From Siphonodentalium dalli (Eukaryota; Mollusca; Scaphopoda; Gadilida; Siphonodentaliidae), in NCBI GenBank assembly GCA_032622095.1, contig CP136063.1, positions 84,733,980 to 84,797,979 of the forward strand: a stretch of 64,000 nt of DNA, written 5' to 3'. Positions 56,653-64,000 of this stretch are shown one piece after another. Made by a program: the position numbers and the translations under genes. Under the pieces are notes generated by a model. That model made no database searches and had not been told where the DNA came from. It saw nothing but the letters and a program-made list of their open reading frames with translations. The stretch's first letter is position 1; every line of letters starts with the position of its first letter.

Positions 56653-56820
56653 CAGTAATGCCCTAAATAATCGACTCCTTAACCACAGCAGAATTATGGG
56701 TAATTTTTCAGGATTTAGTCGGAAATATGTCTTGTTGCCATTCATCGGAAAGCAACAAGCCATATTTCCGTCTAAATCCTGAAAAATTTATTAAGGAGTC
56801 GATTATTTAGGGCATTACTG
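56653..56820. mobile_element. Family-1 MITE
   Basis: CAGTAATGCCC to GGGCATTACTG, TA flanks; right arm has an internal deletion. Confidence 0.9.
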
Positions 56821-56993
56821 TACTATGATAGGAGGGACATCAAAACATAACTACACATATTAGGGCCCTGCGAGTATTAGATTTGAGGTCGAACTGATTC
56901 ATGAAACCGAATAAGCATCTTGGTTTCATATCGAACTGAACCTCGAATCCCAAAATTTATTACCATCAACACTGTCATGATACTGGACAATTA

Positions 56994-57357
56994 GTGAACG
57001 TTCAGACGACCACGATAAAATCGTAAGTTGAGGAATCGGGCCCGACGAGATCGTGGATAGTTTGTTCACACGATTGCGATGTCGTCGTACATTATGGTAT
57101 CGTAAGTTGTTCCTAAAGCATGTGATTGACTACCCTGCGATCTTTCCAGCCATGATTTTGATGTACACACGACTGCGATTACGTTGCAAGTGGAGGGAGC
57201 AAGGATACGCCATGATTTTGCATCTAAAATTAAACAGTACTTGATATTATTTTTTGACTTGCGACATTGTCGTGAGCATGCACAATCCAACTACCGGTTA
57301 TATCCTACAACGGAATCTTTCCACTTATGATTGAATCGTGGTCGTCTGAACGTTCAC
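56994..57357. mobile_element. Harbinger-like MITE with TTA duplication
   Basis: GTGAACGTTCAGACGACCAC on the left (56994) and GTGGTCGTCTGAACGTTCAC on the right (to 57357) are perfect inverted ends; TTA precedes and follows. A 3-bp TWA duplication and G-starting, GTTCAGACG-type ends fit PIF/Harbinger. Confidence 0.88.
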
Positions 57358-57597
57358 TTAGAGGTAAACTCAGTGGGCATACCAGTAGTAAAATTGACAT
57401 ATTTTGCCAACATGGAACATGTGAGCGAATAATGTAGAAAGACGATTGTAAATCCATTTTAAAATAAATATATCCGACCATTTTATAATGTGTGTGCAGT
57501 GTACATCTGCATTTCGTGATTTACAATCACCCAGGTGGTGATTTTTCTGCTTATTTTGCCGGACCAAGTCTAAGGTTCGATACAACCTCAATCCCGG

Positions 57598-58051
57598 TTA
57601 ACCCTTTACCCAACAAACCGGCCAAAAACGCCCAAATAAAGCTTCAACAGCCTAAAATACCCTGTGCCAATGCATTCTCTTATATATGCGAGTCGACCAT
57701 AGGTCGCCTCGCATATATAAGAGAATGCATTGGCCTAACAATTTTTTATCATTTTTTTTAAATAAATGTTTCTTACAATGTTTAGGACATAAAATAAAAA
57801 ACATCCATTACCCTGCAGGGAGCCCCACACATATATAGAAGCATATAGAAGAGTGTCGTCTGCTCATGTTTGTCTGGGGCTCTGTATGGGTGAAATTATA
57901 AAATTGTTAAAGAATACAAGAAAAAATTATTAAAATTGTAAAAAATTGTTAGGCCAATGCATTCTCTTATATATGCGAGGCGACCTATGGTCGACTCGCA
58001 TATATAAGAGAATGCATTGGCACAGGGCCGTTCTGTTGGATAAAGGGTTAA
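57598..58051. mobile_element. Family-3 palindromic element, TTAA flanks
   Basis: TTAACCCTTTACCCAACAAA to TTGGATAAAGGGTTAA. Contains both GCCAATGCATTCTCTTATAT hairpins, with 200 bp of extra sequence between them (CCCACACATATATAGAAGC). Confidence 0.9.
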
Positions 58052-58960
58052 AGGTTGAATGAATGCAAGCCTGCAAATGTGGTGTCTGTCATTGCAGATT
58101 GAGGTCCTCCAGTCATGTAAGGGTCTGATGAATTTATCTCACCTGATCATTATCATTATAAACCAGTCTATTTGTATCTGTATATTGTTTTCTTGTATAT
58201 ACTTACATATATCGTCTGTGGGCTTCGAAAATGTTGTACCTATCATTTTCGCACGAAACTTTTATTCGGAATCTATGGGTTCAATTACATAAGTTCATCA
58301 GATAACATTTCAATATTTCAGGTATAAATGCCATTTTCGCAGTTTTTCAGGGAAATTCTTGTTCTAAAATGGCATATCTGAGTTTCCCGCAAAAAAAAAA
58401 TTCATTAATTCTAAAATGCCATAATATTTATTTTTGAAAACGTTCCTAGTAGGATAATTCTGATTGGATTGTTTTGTAGAGGAGTGGCTGGAGTGCATAC
58501 CCTCTTATCCTGAGTCACATAGCCTAACAAAGCCATGGGAATCATCCAAACTAAAATGTCGTACATCACAAATTTCGACTTTTTCCTTCTTTTAAAGTGT
58601 CATATAACACCATAAAATCATATTTTCTTATCAACTAGGAGATAACTGATTATGAAAGTTGATTAATTATAACAACTGTGATATAAAGTATTGTTGTGCA
58701 AAGATATTGGCAGATACCAGATATAAATAGCTTTATGTGTCTCCTGTACAATTTGATTTTCCTTAAGTACAACATTTTAGAAGCCCACCAGTGATATTAG
58801 TGTGATCAGGGGCCGCTGGCCAAACATTTACTTTTGCTAAAAGCAAATATTTTATTTTATTTTATTTCTTTCAGAATTTGCTAATTTATATCAGCTCAAA
58901 TTTTGTGGTTTGTGAGAAATTTGTATGCATTCACAACAGTGACTTTAACACTTTCTTTTC
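58052..58960. other. Intergenic, a family-2 scrap only
   Basis: GCAAGCCTGCAAATGTGGTG at about 58065-58110 is the end of a family-2 MITE. No gene recognised. Confidence 0.5.
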
Positions 58961-59062
58961 TGAATACTCATTGATGAGTAGTTATCCCTAAGGAAATGTT
59001 CAGATAATAAGTTCAACAAATGACTGTTGAACTTATTGTCTGAACATTTCCCTCAATAAATA
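58961..59062. repeat. Foldback
   Basis: GGAAATGTTCAGATAATAAG and the inverse at 58994-59052 around TTCAACAAATGACTGTTGAA. Confidence 0.8.
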
Positions 59063-59169
59063 GGAATCCTTTTTATTATCTGTCGTTTGCTTATTTTTCC
59101 TGAAAAACCCTCCATATGATTAATAGACCATTCCAAATTTCCAATGTATGATTTTATAACTGTGCGAGA

Positions 59170-59550
59170 ATCCATTTAGTATAGAAATGGTTTAAAGTGA
59201 TGTGAAACACTCCATAGGGTGATCAAATAGAAATCTTGTTCAAAGTAATTATTTTTACAAATATTACATCTGTTGACAACACACACTGTCATTCTAATCT
59301 ACTAATTAAATGCAGTGACTGCCGATGGCAAAATCGTTTTCGTTTGTTTATCGCCGATAGAAGCGTCTCGATTCAAGTAGTAAATATTTACAATTTAGCA
59401 TACTTCAGACAATGTTTTCTATGGATTGGTACAGTCAATCTGCTTGAGATTTTCGGTGATGTTAGTAGAATGCTACATTCCCCCAGTTGCCATAGCACCT
59501 GAATACTAACTCATCAGTTTCACGCATCTGAACAAGTACATAATATGTCT
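59170..59550. repeat. Dispersed repeat X, copy 3 (inverted)
   Basis: AGTGATGTGAAACACTCC at the left to AATATGTCTTTAA at the right is the reverse complement of 24870-25235. Its own interior TTAA (ACTAATTAAATG) is empty. Confidence 0.85.
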
Positions 59551-59554
59551 TTAA

Positions 59555-60011
59555 CCCTTTTAGTGCCAGGTCCGATTTTTGTATCAACCCATATACCCTG
59601 TGCCAATGCATTCTCTTATATATGCAAGTCGACCATAGGTCGCCTCGCATATATAAGAGAATGCATTGGCGTAACAATTTTTCATCATTTGTTATTATTT
59701 TTTACAATATTTTACAATTTTAATAATTTTTAATTTTAATATTTTGTAGGTTTAGTGCCAGGGAGTCTTACGTTTTTCATGGGCATCAAAATTATTACTA
59801 TGAATACTTGGTGATAGTTTTGAGTTATAACATGCCCCTAATGTTTTATCCAGTTTGTTTTTAATTTCGCTATAGCATGCTTAAGCATACCCAAAAAAAA
59901 TGTCAACCCAAAAAAACAAAAATCTAATTTTATTATTTTTTTTATTTTTTAGGGCCGATTTTACAGACCGTAAATTAGGGCCGATGAGATCGGCCCCTGG
60001 CACTGAAAGGG
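59555..60011. mobile_element. CCCTTT-ended element with 9-bp flanking repeat
   Basis: CCCTTTTAGTGCCAGGTCCG to CCTGGCACTGAAAGGG. TGTCTTTAA flanks it on both sides (59546-59554, 60012-60020). A family-3 hairpin (CCCTGTGCCAATGCATTCTC) lies inside at about 59596-59670. Confidence 0.82.
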
Positions 60012-60020
60012 TGTCTTTAA

Positions 60021-60669
60021 GATTCTAGCTATTATTTAAACCCATATTATGACCGAATAGAATGATGATAATCAGGAGGCTTTTTCTGTTTCTCGAAATT
60101 TCAAAGATGTGTTAACTTTACCTAACCTGCATCACTCGCTACTACACAACTAGTATGGGGCTTCCGTAACATAGATGGTTTAGTAACCAGCTTCTTTGTA
60201 AATAGAGGATCTCTGTTGAGTCGCAATTCTATATATTATTAATCAAATTTAGTGGACGCGGTTAATAAATTTTGTATAGATTTGCGACGAATTTGAGATC
60301 ATTTTATCACATAATCACATATTAACTAGAAGAAGAAAAAAAACGTGAAACAGCTGGGGGTTAAAAAAATTAATATTGATTTCCTTATCACTACCAAAGA
60401 GGAAGTAAAGACACCTTCAAGAAAAAATATATTTCCATTTTAATTTTTCAACCACCCTTATCACCCATGTTTATCTCACAGTCAACATTAAATAACCCAA
60501 CACGAATCAAATATCATAATTATATTCTAATTAACATAATAATAAAGTTCCAGCATTGACATCATTGTGCTAAGCTCTTACATCACTGCTAGTGCTGATA
60601 ATATACGTGTGTCTTACTAAAAATATGAGGCCAGATATTGGGCTAATTATGTGATAATTATAAATTATG
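60021..60669. other. Intergenic, nothing recognised
   Basis: AT-rich with no coding or repeat signal identified. Confidence 0.5.
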
Positions 60670-60783
60670 TAGATTCTACTTTCTTGTCAAATTGAGAAAT
60701 CACTTGCCAAATGAAAATATTTTTTGTCAAATTTGAAATACTTTTGCATTTGGTAAATTTGGTAAGTGGCAGCGTGAACCCTG
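60670..60783 (-). mobile_element. hAT right-end remnant
   Basis: CAGCGTGAACCCTG at 60770-60783 is the counterpart of the hAT end at 12291-12304, with TTTGGTAAATTTGGTAAGTG before it. No left end is found. Confidence 0.55.
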
Positions 60784-60792
60784 GGTGTTATA

Positions 60793-61005
60793 CAGTAATG
60801 CTCTAAATAATCGACTCCTTAACCACAGCAGAATTATGGGTAATTTTTCAGGATTTAGTCAGAAATATGGCTTGTTGCCATTCATTGGAAAGCTCTCAGT
60901 GAGTGCTTTCTGATGAATGGCAACAAGCCATATTTCTGACTAAATCCTGAAAAATTACCCATAACTCTGCTGTGGTTAAGGAGTCGATTATTTAGAGCAT
61001 TACTG
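60793..61005. mobile_element. Family-1 MITE
   Basis: 213-bp foldback, CAGTAATGCTC to GAGCATTACTG, TA flanks. Confidence 0.92.
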
Positions 61006-61781
61006 TATATAGTTATTAATTGCTTCCAACTTTGTTTTTATTTTCTTATTGGAATAAACAGACATCAATGAATGAATGTAAATATAAACAGACGTACATA
61101 TTATTATAGATAAAGTGACATTCTTCCAATTCGCTCACATCTCGCTCACTTCATTTATACGTCTTTTGTACACCATATGCATTCCCAGTGACTTACATGT
61201 GAATCAGCTTGTGAATAGGGATAAATCGAATATATGTTAAATTTTATATAGTAATTCAGATTTTAAATCCTTGAACTTTGTTCCTGTGTATGGCGTATCG
61301 GTTCGACATCTAACCATAGACGGAATTTTGTATTGGGGGTAATCGTATTTCCTTGATATAATAATTTTTTTTTGAACTGGTGAAGAGATAATTTCCAGGA
61401 CACTCAAGTTTATTGGTGTTGATTCGTGTATAGCCTTTTCTAAAATGAACCAGTTTTTCGAAAATTCTTCTTGTTTCGATTGGCATCGTGTGGTATACTT
61501 CTCACATTAGTATCTATAATTAAATTCTTTGAGGAAAACATTTAGCGATAAGTTAATTGGCTTGGATTTGGTCATATAAATGTATTGTTTAATTGCTTCC
61601 AACTTTATTTCCAGACATCAGTGACACAAATGCTCTTTACTCAGGGCCAAGAACCTATGTCTCCAATCAAGTCTCTAACCCAAAGCAGAACCTATGTCTC
61701 CAATAAAGTCTCTAACCCAAAGCTGTTTTGATTTTAAATTTGATTAAACATATATAAACATTTTTCTGATGGGATTATCTG
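61006..61781. other. Intergenic, short direct repeats only
   Basis: CAGAACCTATGTCTCCAATA and the similar CAAGAACCTATGTCTCC occur 40 bp apart near 61650-61700. TTGCTTCCAACTTTRTTTT occurs near 61020 and 61592. Confidence 0.5.
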
Positions 61782-61994
61782 CAGTAATGCCCTAAATAAT
61801 CGACTCCTTAACCACAGCAGAATTATGGGTCATTTTTCAGGATTTAGTCGGAAATATGGCTTGTTGCCATTCATCGGAAAGCTCTCAGTGAGATCTTTCC
61901 AATGAATGGCAACAAGCCATATTTCCAACTAAATCATGAAAAATTACCCTTAATTATGCTGTGGTTAAGGGGTCGATTATTTAGGGCATTACTG
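61782..61994. mobile_element. Family-1 MITE
   Basis: 213-bp foldback; the left flank is TG instead of TA (TCTGCAGTAATG), the right is TA. Confidence 0.9.
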
Positions 61995-62072
61995 TAGTAC
62001 ATGAGCTGTGGAAATTCAGAATGCACATTCCAAAATCAGTAATCGTTAAAAACTCATATTTATGACTGAATA

Positions 62073-62204
62073 CAGCAATGCTCTAAGTCATTGACTAGTG
62101 AGAGCTTTCCGATGAATGGCAACAAGCCATATTTCCAACTAAATCTTGAAAAGTTACCCATAATTATGCTGTGGTTAAGAAGTTGATTAATTAGAGCATT
62201 ACTG
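62073..62204. mobile_element. Family-1 MITE, left arm deleted
   Basis: CAGCAATGCTC then a jump to TGAGAGCTTTCCGATGAATG, right arm complete to GAGCATTACTG; TA flanks. Confidence 0.88.
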
Positions 62205-62335
62205 TAACTGAAATTTACAAGGAAAATAAGTATCGATTGTGCCCCGATTTCGAACATCAAACACACCTCAAGTATAATAACTCCCACAACAAATATCTAG
62301 CTCATCCACTGCATGAGTTCCAGATAGCAGCTATC

Positions 62336-62591
62336 CGAACGTCTGAAGCTACGGTTTAGAGATTACATTAGTGACGTAGGTTCCTGAACATCTGAAGCGA
62401 TGTTTTTTAGAGATTACATCAGTGATGTAGGTTCCTGAACATCTGAAGCGATGTTTTTTAGAGATTACATCAGTGATGTAGGTTCCTGAACATCTGAAGC
62501 GATGGTTTATGGAGATTACCTCAGTGATGTAGGCTCCCGAACGTCTGAAGCGATGGTTTATGGAGATTACCTCAGTGATGTAGGTTCCTGG
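62336..62591. repeat. 51-bp minisatellite, five copies
   Basis: GAGATTACATCAGTGATGTA then GGTTCCTGAACATCTGAAGC and GATG, with starts at 62360, 62411, 62462, 62513 and 62564, exactly 51 bp each. Although divisible by three, stops occur in the repeat, so it is not coding. Confidence 0.95.
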
Positions 62592-62689
62592 CTCTGTTAC
62601 TGTTATTGTATCAGAAGAAAAACATTAATATAATGTTCTTTTTGTTACTTGCTTCAGATTAAATCTTTTTGAGTTGAGAACGCAATGGA

Positions 62690-63350
62690 AGTGGTCTCCT
62701 TTTTATGTGTACCCATACCATAGTGTCGACATCCAGAATGATCACTCATCGTTTCATCTATCTGTCTGTCTAGATGATTTTTCAGTCCAAAATACAGATC
62801 GAGTTTTAATATGGGTTTGATCTGAGTTGTTTTTAGCTCACCTGAGACGAAGTCTCCGGTGGAGCTATAGTCATTACTCCTTGTCCGTCCGTCCATCCAT
62901 CTTCTTGAACATCTTCTCCTCTGGAACCGTAAGACCAAATTGGTTCATATTTGGTGTGGATGTTCCCTAGGTGACTCTCATTCAAATGAGGTCACTGGGT
63001 CAAATAGTTGCGAAGCCAGGGCCATAACTCTGTAATTCTTACAACAACTTCTTCTCAAATTTCATTGGGCCGAATGGGTTTATATTTGGTACAAAGGGTC
63101 TTTGGGGGACTGTTATTCAGATTAGTTCAAATGAGGTCACTGGGTCGAATGTGGGCGGAGCCAGTGACATAACTCAAAAAAATTATTATTTTTGTTAAAT
63201 TCAGATTTTTGGAATTTTCACCTTACTCAATTTAACAAACAAAAAATATTTTTTAAGCATGTTATAAAATTTGAAAAAAGTTACACCATTATAACATCTG
63301 CAGAGTTATGAAACTTTAATCTTTAATCTTCTGAAATTACAGAAATATTC
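62690..63350. repeat. Mollusc-type AGCTCACCTGAG repeat
   Basis: TTAGCTCACCTGAGACGAAG, TCCGGTGGAGCTATAGTCAT and CCTTGTCCGTCCGTCCATCC, then CATATTTGGTGTGGATGTTC and CAAATGAGGTCACTGGGTC twice. This kind of terminus is common in bivalve and other lophotrochozoan genomes (from memory). 62693-62830 also matches the ERMP1 3' flank at 39663. Confidence 0.7.
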
Positions 63351-63654
63351 CATTACCCACCCCCTCCCACATGGCCCAGACCCACCCCCACCCTGCAGTG
63401 GCCTACACCCAACCAACATCCCTTCCAATGGATATCATTTCCAGCTTCCAACATTAATACCTGTTCTATTAAAGTTGCAGATATCTCTTTGTGGATAGAC
63501 AGAGAGAAACACAGGTCATTAATCTAGATTAGAATAAATTGTCACTGACAGCTTGTATAAACATACTGCTAGCAATTTTAAACAAACTGCCTGAATTTAG
63601 TGTGTCTGACATTTTCAGGTCAGAGAATCATTAATAAGAGGCACAATCTATCAT

Positions 63655-64000
63655 GTATTGTTCAACAGGGCAAATAGAATGTCTGTCATTTGCAGAATGA
63701 GGTCCACAGAGGGTGAATTTAGTGATGCTATCCCACACAGCGGGCTAGCATCACCAAATTCACCCTCTGGAGACCTCATTCTGCTTAGGCCTCATCTTCT
63801 TGGAAATAATAGTATCAAATTAACATTGTTGTTAGTTACATTTCCCTTCTAGGAAGTTTCTATATCCCCTAATTTGCAGAAGATAAAATTCATAATTGAG
63901 GTGTCCAATGGGTGAACATCAACTTCAACTGGGGAACTTCAATCTTATCCTAGGTCTGCCATAGCAGTTGAGGGCCTTAGCAGAATGAGGTCCCCAGAGG
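63655..64000. mobile_element. Family-2 MITE, long form, cut by window end
   Basis: GTCTGTCATTTGCAGAATGA, GTCCACAGAGGGTGAATTTA and its inverse, then the internal TAGGCCTCATCTTCTTGGAA, and the start of the second hairpin at the edge. Confidence 0.87.

Overview
The window is AT-rich, intron-dense animal DNA. It holds one gene recognisable with confidence and a very heavy load of short, mostly palindromic, non-autonomous transposable elements. The gene is the 3' part of an ERMP1-like gene (endoplasmic reticulum metallopeptidase 1, M28 family), on the + strand, in ten canonical GT-AG exons between 4985 and 39626. The exons join in frame into 579 residues. They begin just before the last zinc-ligand histidine of the peptidase domain, pass through about eight membrane segments and a lumenal C-terminal domain, and end at a stop. 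The 5' exons lie outside the window. The organism looks like a marine invertebrate, most likely a mollusc or another lophotrochozoan. This is inferred from ~160-bp tandem arrays inside elements that resemble the bivalve pearl/HINE type, from an AGCTCACCTGAG...GGTGGAGCTAT repeat common in mollusc genomes, and from a tRNA-derived SINE with an ATT tail. No species can be named.

Layout. 1-3886: two ~160-bp tandem arrays with a shared right end. 3881-4944: a 23/20-bp AT-rich minisatellite that begins at that right end and stops 40 bp before the first visible exon. 4985-10942: four exons, with MITEs and a hAT element in the introns. 10943-20678: a 9.7-kb intron packed with repeats, namely a hAT element with 8-bp target duplications, a broken non-LTR reverse transcriptase, and a second pearl-like array. 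20679-28631: five exons separated by a SINE, foldbacks and MITEs. 28632-39449: a 10.8-kb intron holding two same-orientation elements of about 5 kb, each bounded by inverted repeats. 39450-39626: last exon.

After 39627 no intact gene is recognised. This part holds a decayed copy of the last ERMP1 exon, a 5.8-kb element with >1-kb imperfect inverted arms, four TTAA/CCCTTT palindromic elements or relatives, a Harbinger-like MITE, a 51-bp minisatellite and many more MITEs.

Four small-element families recur. Family 1: ends CAGTAATGCCC, TA duplication, 16 copies. Family 2: ends CAAGCCTTG, GAGGTCCCCAGAGGGTGAAT core, seven copies or pieces. Family 3: TTAA+CCCTTT ends, palindromic. Family 4: ends CAGTCCTTCCC, two copies. 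Several insertions are dated relative to one another because an empty-site paralogue or an interrupted element is present in the same window. Most short open reading frames are translations of these repeats and are not listed as genes.
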